Positions 16,700 through 25,256 of a stretch of DNA of 59,476 nt are shown in pieces. The position numbers and the translations under genes were made by a program. Each line of letters starts with the position of its first letter. Position 1 is the stretch's first letter. The notes under the pieces were generated by a model. It saw only the letters and a program-made list of their open reading frames with translations, was not told where the DNA came from and made no database searches. This DNA comes from Immundisolibacterales bacterium (GTDB taxonomy: Bacteria; Pseudomonadota; Gammaproteobacteria; HK1): positions 1 through 59,476 of the forward strand of contig JAPOPW010000041.1 in assembly GCA_026712715.1 (NCBI GenBank). The letters are read 5' to 3'.

Positions 16700-17953
16700 A
16701 TGCAGACCTCGATTACGCCAAGCATTCTCGCGACCGCCAAGGGTCAGGAGGCCGAACGGATCCTGCGCAAGTGCGTGCACTGCGGTTTCTGCAACGCGAC
16801 CTGCCCGACCTACCAACTCCTCGGCAACGAGCTCGACGGCCCGCGAGGCCGCATCTACCTCGTGAAGCAGGTCCTCGAGGGTCACCGTCCGACGCACCGG
16901 ACTCTCACCCACCTCGACCGCTGCCTCACCTGCCGGGCCTGCGAGACGACCTGCCCGTCCGGGGTCGAGTACGGGCGCCTGGCGGACCTCGGACGCGAGC
17001 TCGCGGAGGAAAGGGTGCGGCGGTCGTGGCTCGAGATCCTGGCCCGTTCCGGCATTCGCTTCGTGTTCGCGCGTCCGCTGCTGGTTCGGCTCGGGCTCCT
17101 TGCGGGGCGGATCGTCCGGCCCTTCCTCCCCGCCGGAGCGAGCCGCATGGTTCCGCCCGCGCGCCGGGCCGGGCGGCGGCCCGCCGCCCGGCACCGCCGG
17201 CGCATGCTGGTGCTGGCGGGCTGCGTGCAACGGGCCGCGGAGCCGCGCATCAACGCGGCCGCGGCGCGCGTCTTCGACCGCCTCGGCATCAGCCTCGTCC
17301 GCGCCCGCAAGGAGACCTGCTGCGGCGCCATCGACCACCACCTGACCGCCCCGGCGCGTGCCCTCGCTCGCATGCGCCGCAACATCGACGCGTGGTGGCC
17401 GCACATCGAGAACGGTGCCGAGGCGATCGTCGTCACTGCAAGCGGCTGCGGGGCGGTGGTCCGGGAGTACGGACACCTGCTTCGGAACGACCCCGCCTAC
17501 GCGGAGAAGGCGGCGCGCGTCTCGTCGCTCACCCGGGACCCGGGAGAAGCGATCGAGGAAGCGCTCTCGGCCGACGAGATGGCCCTCGATCGGCTGGGTC
17601 TGGACGGAAGGCGGACCAGGGTGGCGTTCCACGCCCCCTGCTCCCTCAGCCACGGGCTCCGGGCCGCGGATGCGGTGGAGCGGGTCCTCGAGCGCTGCGG
17701 ATTCGAGCGGGCGCAGGTCGCGGACGCCCACCTTTGCTGCGGCTCGGCGGGCACCTACTCGATCCTCGAGCCCACCCTCTCGAAACGCCTCCTCGAGCGC
17801 AAGATCGAGGCGCTGGAGCGCAACGAGCCGGAGATCATCGCGACCGCCAACATCGGTTGCCTGCTGCACCTTCGCCGGCGAGCCGGCCACCCGGTAGTGC
17901 ACTGGATCGAGCTGCTCGATCCCGCCGCCCCCCGACCCGCCGGCGGCCGATGA
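16700..17953 (+). CDS. glcF: Glycolate oxidase iron-sulfur subunit GlcF
   Basis: A 417-residue iron-sulfur subunit that passes electrons from the GlcD/GlcE flavins to the membrane chain. Two ferredoxin-type [4Fe-4S] clusters are predicted from CVHCGFCNATCP (Cys25, 28, 31, 35) and CLTCRACETTCP (Cys75, 78, 81, 85). The C-terminal half has the paired CCG-domain motifs ETCCGAIDHH and HLCCGSAGTYS. A basic linker (about 140-175, PARRAGRRPAARHRRR) separates the halves. It completes the glcDEF set. Confidence 0.92.
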   Translation: MQTSITPSILATAKGQEAERILRKCVHCGFCNATCPTYQLLGNELDGPRGRIYLVKQVLEGHRPTHRTLTHLDRCLTCRACETTCPSGVEYGRLADLGRELAEERVRRSWLEILARSGIRFVFARPLLVRLGLLAGRIVRPFLPAGASRMVPPARRAGRRPAARHRRRMLVLAGCVQRAAEPRINAAAARVFDRLGISLVRARKETCCGAIDHHLTAPARALARMRRNIDAWWPHIENGAEAIVVTASGCGAVVREYGHLLRNDPAYAEKAARVSSLTRDPGEAIEEALSADEMALDRLGLDGRRTRVAFHAPCSLSHGLRAADAVERVLERCGFERAQVADAHLCCGSAGTYSILEPTLSKRLLERKIEALERNEPEIIATANIGCLLHLRRRAGHPVVHWIELLDPAAPRPAGGR

Positions 17954-18085
17954 TGCCGGCCGGAGGTCCCGAGCCCGGACCGCGCCCCTCGCTCGCGACG
18001 AACGTGCCTTCCGGTGTCCCGGCTCCGGAGAGAGGGTGGGCAGCCTGAACGTCGCTTCGTCCTGAACCGAGGAGTGCCCGGGGCC

Positions 18086-21000
18086 GTGTCCGAGTGCCAG
18101 GAGCTCGCCGAGTTCTTCGACTCGCTCTCGCCCGACGCCCGGGCCGCGGCACTCGTCTACGGGGTGGTGGATCCTCATGTGTGCACCGCACCGCAGATCG
18201 CGCGGATACTGGAACATGCGCTGGACCACGGCGACATCGAATCGCGGGGGCGGCGCCTCTCCACCGCACGGCTGAGGGAAGCCAACCGGGAGGTCGTGGA
18301 GAAGAGGCTCGTTTTCGCGCCCCGGCGGGGCGCCGGACTTCGAGCATCTCCGCACTGGGCGCCGTGGCTGACGTTGGAGGCGCACCGGTGCGGCCTGCTC
18401 GACCGGATCGTGGCCGGCCACGAGCACGTGCATCCCCGGCACCCGTACTACCATGACGAAGCCCGGGCCGCGATGGAGCTGCGCTGCCACACGGTCGCCG
18501 GCCGCTTCTCGCATGTCCGCGGCGACCGGATCGGCCCTGAAGGTTGGCGATTCCTGGCCGAGCCCGGCGCCGCCGGTCTGCTTCGCACCCTTCCCGAAGC
18601 ATGGCGGGACCGCGCGCTCTCCGGCTGCCTGATGCACGTCATCCGCACCGCCGCGCCGCCCGAAGCGATCGTCGAAGCCTGCCGCGACCTGGGGTCGGAC
18701 CCGCCCGCGTTCGCGGCGGACATCGCGTTCATCCGCATCCTCCAGGGTCGTCTCGACGAGGTGGACGCAGTCTTCGACGCCCTTCCTCCGGAGCTGCGTG
18801 AGGACAAGCGGGCCAGGACCGGCCATGCCGGGGCGCGCGCCCTCGTCGCCACGTTGCGAGGCGACGACGGCGAGGCGCGCCGGCACATCGAGGCGGCCGT
18901 CGCCGAGGAGCGGGCGGGGACCCGCAAGCGCAACGTGTTCCCCGCATCCCCGGGCTTCGCCCTTTCGCTGCTCTCCCTCGTCCGCGACGACTCGCCGTCG
19001 AGCCGGACGCTGCTCACGCAACTGCTTCGCACCGCCGAGCAAGGCAACGACGAGCCGCTCGTCGTGCATTACGTCGCCCGCGCCTGCGACATGCGCAAGG
19101 GTGCGCGCGTCGCCGCGATGATGTTCCCGGCCCCGGAGCTCGGCACGCTGCTGCAAGGGCTGGAATGCTGCTGGCTGGGACAGTTCGGGCAGTACGCCGA
19201 ACCGGCCCCGTGCCACGCGCTGGTCGGCTATGCGAACCGCGTCCGGGACCACGGGTTCTCCTGGGCGCTCGCGGAGTGTCTGTCGGTCATCGGCCAACCC
19301 GATTTGCCGATGATGGAGGGACGTCCCCTGCCTGCGACGGCGTACCGCGAGGAGGCAGACGCGCTGCATGCGCGGCTCGACACCCGGTCGCTGACTTCCC
19401 TGCTTGCGCCGATGGAAGAGTGGGAGTATCCCTTGAAGGCGCTCGAAGAGCTCGCGTTCGAGACCCGGAGCAAGCCGGCTGCTTCGAAGAAGAGCGGCCC
19501 CTCCACCCGCCGGCGCCGGCTCGCGTGGGAGCTCTGCGAGGACCTCGGGGAGGTCGTGGCGAAGCCGCGTGAGCAACATCAGTACAAGAACGGCACGTGG
19601 TCCGCCGGCCGGCCGGTCTCGATGAAGCGGCTCGCCACGTCGGCCGCGAACATGGATTTCCTGCTGGAGCAGGACCGAGCCGCAGCGGCGAGGATCCGGC
19701 AGACCCGCGATTGGAACGGCCGGCAGCACTACTACCTCGGCAGCTCGGGGCTGTCCGAGCTTGCCGGTCATCCCCATTTGTTCAGCGAAGCCGGCGCCCC
19801 GATGGAGGTCGTGCGAGGGGAGCCCGAGCTCGTCGTCGACGAGCACGAGGGGGGCCTGCGGGCACGCCTCGTGCCCGACTACGCGGACTCCGAGGGCTAC
19901 CACGTGCAAGTCCTGGACAATCGACGTTGCGAGGTCACCCGGTTCACGCGCGGCCACAAGCGGCTGCGGGCGATCATCCCCGAGGGCGGCCTGGAGCTGC
20001 CCGCCGCGACCAGAGCCCGGCTGCTGGACGCGGTCTCCGCCCTTGCCTCCGAGGTCCGCATCCACGGGGGCATCGCGGGCGGCGCCGGCGCGGCGCGACC
20101 GGTCGAGGCGGACCCCCGGACCCGGGTGCGGCTCGAACCCTCGGGGGCGGGGCTCGTCGCGGAGCTGGTGGTCGAGCCCATCCCGGGGTCCGGGACCTGG
20201 TTCGAGCCCGGCGCGGGCGGGGCGACGGTGTTCGCCAGCCGCGACGGCGAGACGGTGCAGGCGCAGCGCGACCTCCCGGCCGAGCGGGCGGGCGCCGAGG
20301 GCCTCGCCGCCGCCTGCCCGGCGCTCGCCGCCGCCGCCGGGGCGCCGCCGCCCTGGGTGTTTCCCGATCCGTCCGGTGCGCTGGAGTTGCTGGAGCAGCT
20401 CCGCGCGGCCGAGGCGCCCTGCCTGTGGCCGAAGGGAGAGCCCTTCCGCATCGTGGCGCGGGCGGAAGCCTCGAGCCTCAGCCTGACGATCAAGTCCGCG
20501 GCGGAATGGTTCAACGCCTCCGGCACGCTTGCGGTCGACGAGGGGCGGGGGCTCGATCTGAAGGAGCTGTTCACCCTGCTCGATGCGAGCCCGGACTCCC
20601 GGTTCCTCGAGATCGGTGACGGTGAGTTCATCGCCCTCACCTCGTCGTTCCGCCGTCAGCTCGACGATCTTCGCAGCCTCTCCGCACCGGCCGCGCGCGG
20701 CTCGGTGCGCGTGCACGGCATGGCGGCGATCGCGCTCGGGGACTTCGCCGAGCGCACGACTCTCGACGCGGACGCGGGATGGCGCGTTCAACAGGAGCGG
20801 CTGCGCGACGCGGGGGCATTCGAGCCGGAGCTGCCGAGCACCCTGCAGGCGGAGCTGCGCCCGTATCAGCGCGACGGATTCCGCTGGCTCGCGCGGCTCG
20901 CGCGGGGGGGGGCAGGCGCCTGTCTCGCCGACGACATGGGACTCGGCAAGACCGTGCAGACCCTCGCGCTGCTGCTCGACCGCGCCCCGGGCGGCCCGGC

Positions 21001-22246
21001 CCTGGTGGTCGCGCCGACCTCGGTGGTCGCGAACTGGCTCGACGAGGCGCGTCGCTTCGCCCCGACCCTCAACACGGTCGCCTATACCGGGGCGACTTCT
21101 TCTCGTGCGCGACTGATCGATAAGGTCGGACCGTTCGACGTGATCGTCACCACGTACGGTCTGCTACAGAACGACGCGGATTCGTTGTCCGCCATCGACT
21201 GGCACAGTGCCGTGCTGGACGAGGCCCAGGCCATCAAGAACCCGGCGACCAAGCGCGCCCGCGCCGCGCGTGGCCTGAAGGCGGGCTTTCGACTGGTTAC
21301 CACCGGCACTCCCATCCAGAACAACCTGATGGACCTGTACTCGTTGCTCGGCTTCACGAACCCGGGGATGCTCGGCTCGACGGAGCACTACCGGCGCCAC
21401 TTCGCGTCGCCCATCGAGCGCGATGGAGAGCCGGCCGCGCGGGCGCGCCTGCGCCGCCTCATCGCCCCCTTCGTTCTGCGGCGGCTGAAAACCGATGTGC
21501 TCGACGACCTGCCGCCGCGTACCGAGGTCATCCTGCACGTCGAGATGTCGCCGGCCGAGGCGGCGCTCTACGAGGCGTTGCGCCGGCGCGCGGTGGAAGA
21601 CCTCGAGACGAGGATCGCCGAAGGACCCGGGGCGGGCGAGGGGCGGCTGGAGATCCTCGCGCACCTCACTCGGCTGCGTCTTGCGTGCTGCAACCCGCGC
21701 CTCGTGCAGGACGCCGGGGCGCCGGAGAGCTCCAAGCTCGCCACCTTCGCCGAGACCCTCGACGAGCTGCTCGCGAGCCGCCACAAGGTGCTCGTCTTCT
21801 CGCAGTTCGTAATGCACCTCAAGCTCATCGAGGAGCATCTCGACGGCTCGGGGATCGCCTACCAGTACCTCGACGGCTCCACGCCGGCCAAGGCGCGCGC
21901 CGAGCGCATCGCGGCCTTCCAGGCCGGGCGAGGCGAGGTGTTCCTCATCTCGCTCAAGGCGGGCGGGGTGGGACTCAACCTGACCGCCGCCGACTACGTG
22001 ATCCACATGGACCCGTGGTGGAACCCGGCCGCCGAGGACCAGGCATCGGACCGCGCCCACCGCATCGGCCAGACCCGCCCGGTGACGATCTACCGCCTGG
22101 TGACGAAGGGGACCATCGAGGAGCAGGTCGTCGCGCTGCACCACCACAAGCGCGACCTCGCCGAGCGGCTCCTGGAGGGCGCGGACGCACCGGCTCGGCT
22201 CGATGCCGGGGAACTCCTGGAGCTCCTGCGCCAGCCCCTCGCCTGA
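18086..22246 (+). CDS. Large SNF2/Swi2-family DEAD-box-like ATPase (HepA/RapA superfamily)
   Basis: A protein of about 1,386 residues with a C-terminal SF2 SNF2 ATPase core. It shows LRPYQRDGFRWLARLARGG, Walker A DDMGLGKTVQ (Lys near 955), ATPTSVV-type motif Ia, DEAQAIKN (Walker B, near 1045), TGTPIQNNLMDLYSLL, and helicase-C blocks VLVFSQFVMHLKLIEEHL, LKAGGVGLNLTAADYVIH and SDRAHRIGQTRPVTIYRL. The N-terminal 600-700 residues are helical and unrecognised; the middle carries a SNF2-associated beta-rich region. Such proteins translocate on DNA or remodel protein-DNA or RNA polymerase complexes. I prefer the GTG at 18086 (after CGAGGAG); an in-frame GTG at 18014 is the alternative. A run of nine G (20904-20912) lies just before Walker A, and the 3' end is duplicated downstream. 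Confidence 0.9.
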   Translation: MSECQELAEFFDSLSPDARAAALVYGVVDPHVCTAPQIARILEHALDHGDIESRGRRLSTARLREANREVVEKRLVFAPRRGAGLRASPHWAPWLTLEAHRCGLLDRIVAGHEHVHPRHPYYHDEARAAMELRCHTVAGRFSHVRGDRIGPEGWRFLAEPGAAGLLRTLPEAWRDRALSGCLMHVIRTAAPPEAIVEACRDLGSDPPAFAADIAFIRILQGRLDEVDAVFDALPPELREDKRARTGHAGARALVATLRGDDGEARRHIEAAVAEERAGTRKRNVFPASPGFALSLLSLVRDDSPSSRTLLTQLLRTAEQGNDEPLVVHYVARACDMRKGARVAAMMFPAPELGTLLQGLECCWLGQFGQYAEPAPCHALVGYANRVRDHGFSWALAECLSVIGQPDLPMMEGRPLPATAYREEADALHARLDTRSLTSLLAPMEEWEYPLKALEELAFETRSKPAASKKSGPSTRRRRLAWELCEDLGEVVAKPREQHQYKNGTWSAGRPVSMKRLATSAANMDFLLEQDRAAAARIRQTRDWNGRQHYYLGSSGLSELAGHPHLFSEAGAPMEVVRGEPELVVDEHEGGLRARLVPDYADSEGYHVQVLDNRRCEVTRFTRGHKRLRAIIPEGGLELPAATRARLLDAVSALASEVRIHGGIAGGAGAARPVEADPRTRVRLEPSGAGLVAELVVEPIPGSGTWFEPGAGGATVFASRDGETVQAQRDLPAERAGAEGLAAACPALAAAAGAPPPWVFPDPSGALELLEQLRAAEAPCLWPKGEPFRIVARAEASSLSLTIKSAAEWFNASGTLAVDEGRGLDLKELFTLLDASPDSRFLEIGDGEFIALTSSFRRQLDDLRSLSAPAARGSVRVHGMAAIALGDFAERTTLDADAGWRVQQERLRDAGAFEPELPSTLQAELRPYQRDGFRWLARLARGGAGACLADDMGLGKTVQTLALLLDRAPGGPALVVAPTSVVANWLDEARRFAPTLNTVAYTGATSSRARLIDKVGPFDVIVTTYGLLQNDADSLSAIDWHSAVLDEAQAIKNPATKRARAARGLKAGFRLVTTGTPIQNNLMDLYSLLGFTNPGMLGSTEHYRRHFASPIERDGEPAARARLRRLIAPFVLRRLKTDVLDDLPPRTEVILHVEMSPAEAALYEALRRRAVEDLETRIAEGPGAGEGRLEILAHLTRLRLACCNPRLVQDAGAPESSKLATFAETLDELLASRHKVLVFSQFVMHLKLIEEHLDGSGIAYQYLDGSTPAKARAERIAAFQAGRGEVFLISLKAGGVGLNLTAADYVIHMDPWWNPAAEDQASDRAHRIGQTRPVTIYRLVTKGTIEEQVVALHHHKRDLAERLLEGADAPARLDAGELLELLRQPLA

Positions 22247-22359
22247 ACCGGGGGGCGCCCGACCCTTCCAATGGAGGGCGCGGACGCACCGGCTCGGCTC
22301 GACGCCGGGGAACTCCTGGAGCTCCTGCGCCAGCCTCTCGCCTGAGCCGGGGGGCGCCC
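22173..22359 (+). repeat. Tandem 88-bp duplication of the 3' end of the SNF2 gene
   Basis: Copy 1 (22173-22260) contains the last codons and stop of the SNF2 gene plus 14 bases. Copy 2 (22272-22359) repeats it 99 bases downstream with 3 mismatches in 88, separated by 11 bases. Copy 2 includes the same terminal coding sequence (GELLELLRQPLA) and a second stop. Both copies end in GGGGGGCGCCC. The remainder of the roughly 300-base gap to allA (22360-22549) holds no gene I can see. Confidence 0.9.
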
Positions 22360-22549
22360 CGCCGCTCCCGGGCCCTTCGCGTTCGAGCACCGCGCGCAAG
22401 CGACACTGGTGAAACAGGGAATCGAACCCGCTTGCGGTCAGCAGCGCTGGAAACGATTCGAAGACACCCCCGGCCCCTTCGAAACCCGCGCCGTGGACGA
22501 GGGCGCGGGCGGGGCCGGTGACCATCACGCTCCGCCCCGTGCGGTCTCG

Positions 22550-23044
22550 CTACGGCGAGGGCCGGCCTCGGGTCCGGAGCTCGACCGGGGCGGGAAGGTC
22601 CGCGAACACGTCGTCGCTCCCCTCCCTGCGCCGCCACATGAGAACGGCGAAGTGGGCCGGGCGGTCGAGCACGACCATGCCGTGGTGCCATACGCCGGCG
22701 TGGTAGGTGACGCCCTGGGTGCCGGGCGACCAGAATCCCCTCAAGCTCTTCGGATCGGGGCCGCCGTCCGGGGCGCGGCCGGCGACCACCACGAGGTAGC
22801 GCGATGCGTCGAGGGGCAGGAACGTCTGCGACGTCGCGGGGTGGTGCTCCATCCGGGTCGCGACGAAGGGCAGCTCGGAAGGGAGGACGTGGTTGACGTG
22901 GAGACTCAAGCGGGTGTCGGGCTGATCCGGGGTGAGTCCGTCGGCGTAGAACGCCCGCTCCCCCGGGACCGGCGGGGCGGACAGCACATCGCCGTACGGC
23001 GCGAACGCGGCGGCGGTCAACGGCTCGAGGACGAGGGTCAGCAT
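22550..23044 (-). CDS. allA: Ureidoglycolate lyase AllA
   Basis: A 164-residue cupin-like enzyme releasing urea from (S)-ureidoglycolate to give glyoxylate in allantoin breakdown. Family blocks are EPLTAAAFAPYGDVL (7-21), the metal/substrate block MEHHPATSQTFLPLD (65-79), and QGVTYHAGVWHHGMVVL (110-126). The ATG at 23044 lies one base after the puuE stop, so the two genes are translationally coupled. With PuuE it covers the first and last steps of the route from allantoin; allantoicase or allantoate amidohydrolase is not in the window. The glyoxylate product also links it functionally to GlcDEF. Confidence 0.9.
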   Translation of the reverse strand: MLTLVLEPLTAAAFAPYGDVLSAPPVPGERAFYADGLTPDQPDTRLSLHVNHVLPSELPFVATRMEHHPATSQTFLPLDASRYLVVVAGRAPDGGPDPKSLRGFWSPGTQGVTYHAGVWHHGMVVLDRPAHFAVLMWRRREGSDDVFADLPAPVELRTRGRPSP

Positions 23045-23949
23045 CCGGAGGCGGGCGGGTGGTGGCGGACCCAGTGGCGGGCGATCGCGCCGCGGGTCGT
23101 GACCCAGACGTCGCCGCGCGCGCGCACGTGGTCGAGCAGGCGGGCGAGCCCGGCGGCCCGCGCCGGATGGCCGGCAAGGCGCATGTGCAGCCCGACGGAC
23201 ATCATTCGCGGTGTGGCGGTTCCTTCCTCGCGCAGGAAGTCGACGGCGTCGCGGAGATACTCGAAGAACTGCCCCCCGGTCGCGACCGCGCCCGCGAACT
23301 TCCCGTCGTTGTGGGCGAGGGAGTACGGCACCACGAGGTGCGGCCGGCCGCCGACCTCGACCCAGTAGGGAAGCTCGTCGTTGTAGGCGTCGGCGTCGTA
23401 GAGGAAGCCGCCCTCCTCCACCAGCAGGCGGCGGGTGTTGACGCTCGGGCCGTAACGGCAGTACCAGCCTTCGGGGCGGCGCCCGACGGTCCGCTCGAGC
23501 GACTCGACGGCCCGCCGGATGTGCTCGCGCTCCTCGTCCTCGGTCAGCCGGAACGCCTCGACCCAGCGCCAGCCGTGGCAGCAGATGTCGATGCCGTCCT
23601 CGCGCACCGCCTGCGCCGCGGCGGGGTTGCGCTCGAGGGCGAGGGCGCACGCGAACAGGGTGAACGGCAGCTCCCGCTCGTCGAAAAGCCGTTTCAGGCG
23701 CCAGAACCCGACCCGCGAGCCGTACTCGAACATCGATTCGGCGGCAAGGTCCCGTTCACCTCTCGGCACCGGCGACTGCGCCGCCTCGGTGAGGCGGGCC
23801 TCGCTCACGCCGTCGCCATCCCCGATCGAGGGCTCCGACCCTTCCTCGTAGTTGATGACGAAGTTGAGGGCGAGTCGGGCGCCGCCGGGCCAGCCCGGAT
23901 CGGGCGGGCGGGGGCCGTAGCCGACGAAGTCGCGTTCGCGTCCGGTCAT
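23038..23949 (-). CDS. puuE: PuuE-type cofactor-independent allantoinase
   Basis: A 303-residue polysaccharide-deacetylase-fold allantoinase (allantoin to allantoate), unrelated to metal-dependent AllB. Diagnostic family blocks are GYGPRPPDPGWPGGARLAL, NFVINYEEGSEPSIGDGDG, FEYGSRVGFWRLKRLFDE, DICCHGWRWV, RYGPSVNTRRLLVEEGG and YDADAYNDELPYWVEV. I place the start at the ATG at 23949 (MTGRERDFVGYG); an in-frame ATG 15 bases upstream (MAHNA) is possible. It is first of a two-gene operon with allA. Purine-derived allantoin as a nitrogen source fits the nitrogen-scavenging content of the window. Confidence 0.93.
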   Translation of the reverse strand: MTGRERDFVGYGPRPPDPGWPGGARLALNFVINYEEGSEPSIGDGDGVSEARLTEAAQSPVPRGERDLAAESMFEYGSRVGFWRLKRLFDERELPFTLFACALALERNPAAAQAVREDGIDICCHGWRWVEAFRLTEDEEREHIRRAVESLERTVGRRPEGWYCRYGPSVNTRRLLVEEGGFLYDADAYNDELPYWVEVGGRPHLVVPYSLAHNDGKFAGAVATGGQFFEYLRDAVDFLREEGTATPRMMSVGLHMRLAGHPARAAGLARLLDHVRARGDVWVTTRGAIARHWVRHHPPASGC

Positions 23950-24037
23950 GGCGTTATGCGCCAATCAAGATTGAATTGAACATCCTGTTACCCATTGATT
24001 CCATGCCGTGGTTGTGCCCCGCCGGACCGGTGCCGGC

Positions 24038-24149
24038 AAGAAATGGGGTCGGATTGGGATTCTTCGCACTTCATCCGGATCGCAAGACAAGAACTTCCTC
24101 CGACCCCATTTCCCGAAGTGCGAGAAATCCCACTCTGACCCCGTTTCTT
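24038..24149. repeat. REPIN/MITE-like palindromic repeat element
   Basis: Two 35-base arms in inverted orientation (24038-24072 and 24115-24149) match at 30 of 35 positions. Each has the core AA(T/C)GGGGTC(G/A)GA followed by GTGGGATT and CGCACTTC-like sequence. A third partial copy of the core (CCGACCCCATTTC, 24100-24112) sits inside. The GGGGTCAGA core is the kind seen in REP sequences mobilised by REP-associated tyrosine transposases, but no such gene is in the window. The element occupies most of the 319-base gap 23950-24268, which otherwise contains no gene I can support. Confidence 0.7.
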
Positions 24150-24268
24150 CCAATCCGCGGAGGAAGGGAGCGGCCACGGCACCGGCGACCGCGTCGTGCC
24201 CCGGGCTCGTGCGATCAACGCTGCCACGTCCTTCGGGCGTCAACAAAGCGCGCCCATCGTGACAGCCC

Positions 24269-25255
24269 CTAGTCGTCCCAGGTGCCGTCGAGCTTGGCGT
24301 AGAAGCAGCACCAGTCCCCGGTCATCACGCTCGGCAGGCACCGAAGCCCGAAGAACATGCCGTCCGCCGGGGCGGAGATTCGGCCCACCTCGTCTCCGTA
24401 GACGTCGAAGATGCGCGCGATCGTGTCGCCCTTCGCCAACGGCTGCTGGAAGTCGACGCCGGGCTCAGGGAGGTAGAGCCCGCTCGCCGGGGCGAGGAGC
24501 GCCTCCTGCACCCCCTTGTGGCGGACCGCGGCGTAGCGCGCCTCGCCCGGGATCATCCGGTAGTGGCGCATCACGTTGAGGGCCGCGTCCGCCAGGGTCC
24601 GGCCGACCCGGCGGAACCCTTCTGGCGACGTCGCCGAACGCCCGCCGAGCTCCACCGTGATGCCGGACTTGCCGGCCGCGAGCATCACCCCCATGGGGTT
24701 TCCGCTCGGCCGCGGGGTCTTGAGGACGAGGGAGAACGCCTCGCCCATGGCCCGGGCGAGCTCCTGCGAGCCCGGGTGGTCGGTCACGAAGATCATCTCC
24801 GAGAGGTACGAATGCTCCCCTCCGGAGTGGACCGCGATGTTCATGTCCGCGACCTCGACCAGCCATTCCTTGTGGGCGTGGGCGACCCGCTCGGTCAAGT
24901 ACCCGTTGGGCCGGCCGGGGTAGATCCGGTTCATGTCGTAGCTGAAGGTGTCGAGGGGGTTGCCGCGCCGGGAGGCTTCGAAAGCGCCCGTGTTCATCAC
25001 CGGGACCAGCACCAGCGAGCCCGCGAGGGTCGCGGGATCGACCTCCCGGCGAAGGAGATGGCACATGAGCGTGCCTTCGGGCTCGTCCCCATGGATTACC
25101 CCGTCTACCCAGAGGCAGGGGCCGTCGTTCGCCCCGTTGATGACGATGACGGGCATCCCGAGCGACGCCCCGCCCGCCATGGCCGTCACCTCGATGCGCC
25201 CGTTCGCGATTTCGCCCGGAGCCGCCGTCGCCGTGCCGACTGTGATTGCACTCAT
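24269..25255 (-). CDS. Succinylglutamate desuccinylase / aspartoacylase (AstE/AspA) family hydrolase
   Basis: A 328-residue zinc hydrolase of the M14-like AstE/AspA group, which cleaves N-acyl amino acids. Zinc and catalytic motifs are GVIHGDEPEG (His55, Glu58), NPLDTFSYDMNRIYPG (substrate/Arg block around 99-114), the third ligand His143 in AVHSGGEH, and the general base Glu202 in ITVELGG. A beta-rich C-terminal part (PASGLYLPEP) follows. It is the last gene of the transport/catabolic cluster, one base after the VOC gene. The true substrate could be an N-acetyl or N-succinyl amino acid or an ectoine-type acyl diamine. Confidence 0.85.
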   Translation of the reverse strand: MSAITVGTATAAPGEIANGRIEVTAMAGGASLGMPVIVINGANDGPCLWVDGVIHGDEPEGTLMCHLLRREVDPATLAGSLVLVPVMNTGAFEASRRGNPLDTFSYDMNRIYPGRPNGYLTERVAHAHKEWLVEVADMNIAVHSGGEHSYLSEMIFVTDHPGSQELARAMGEAFSLVLKTPRPSGNPMGVMLAAGKSGITVELGGRSATSPEGFRRVGRTLADAALNVMRHYRMIPGEARYAAVRHKGVQEALLAPASGLYLPEPGVDFQQPLAKGDTIARIFDVYGDEVGRISAPADGMFFGLRCLPSVMTGDWCCFYAKLDGTWDD

Positions 25256-25256
25256 G

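Noticed and set aside
16658..20791. A 1,377-residue open frame on the minus strand opposite glcF and the SNF2 gene.
   Set aside because: It is antisense to two well-supported genes, is dominated by Arg, Gly, Pro and Ala, and has no family motif.
22203..22412. A small plus-strand protein with an internal repeat (PGNSWSSCAS twice).
   Set aside because: The repeat simply reflects the DNA duplication of the SNF2 3' end read in another frame, and there is no independent coding evidence.
22410..22436. A tRNA 3' end on the minus strand (GCGGGTTCGATTCCC...CACCA-like).
   Set aside because: Only a TTCGATT loop and terminal CACCA-like bases are present. The T-stem has only three good pairs, and no anticodon or D arm can be folded from the adjacent sequence.
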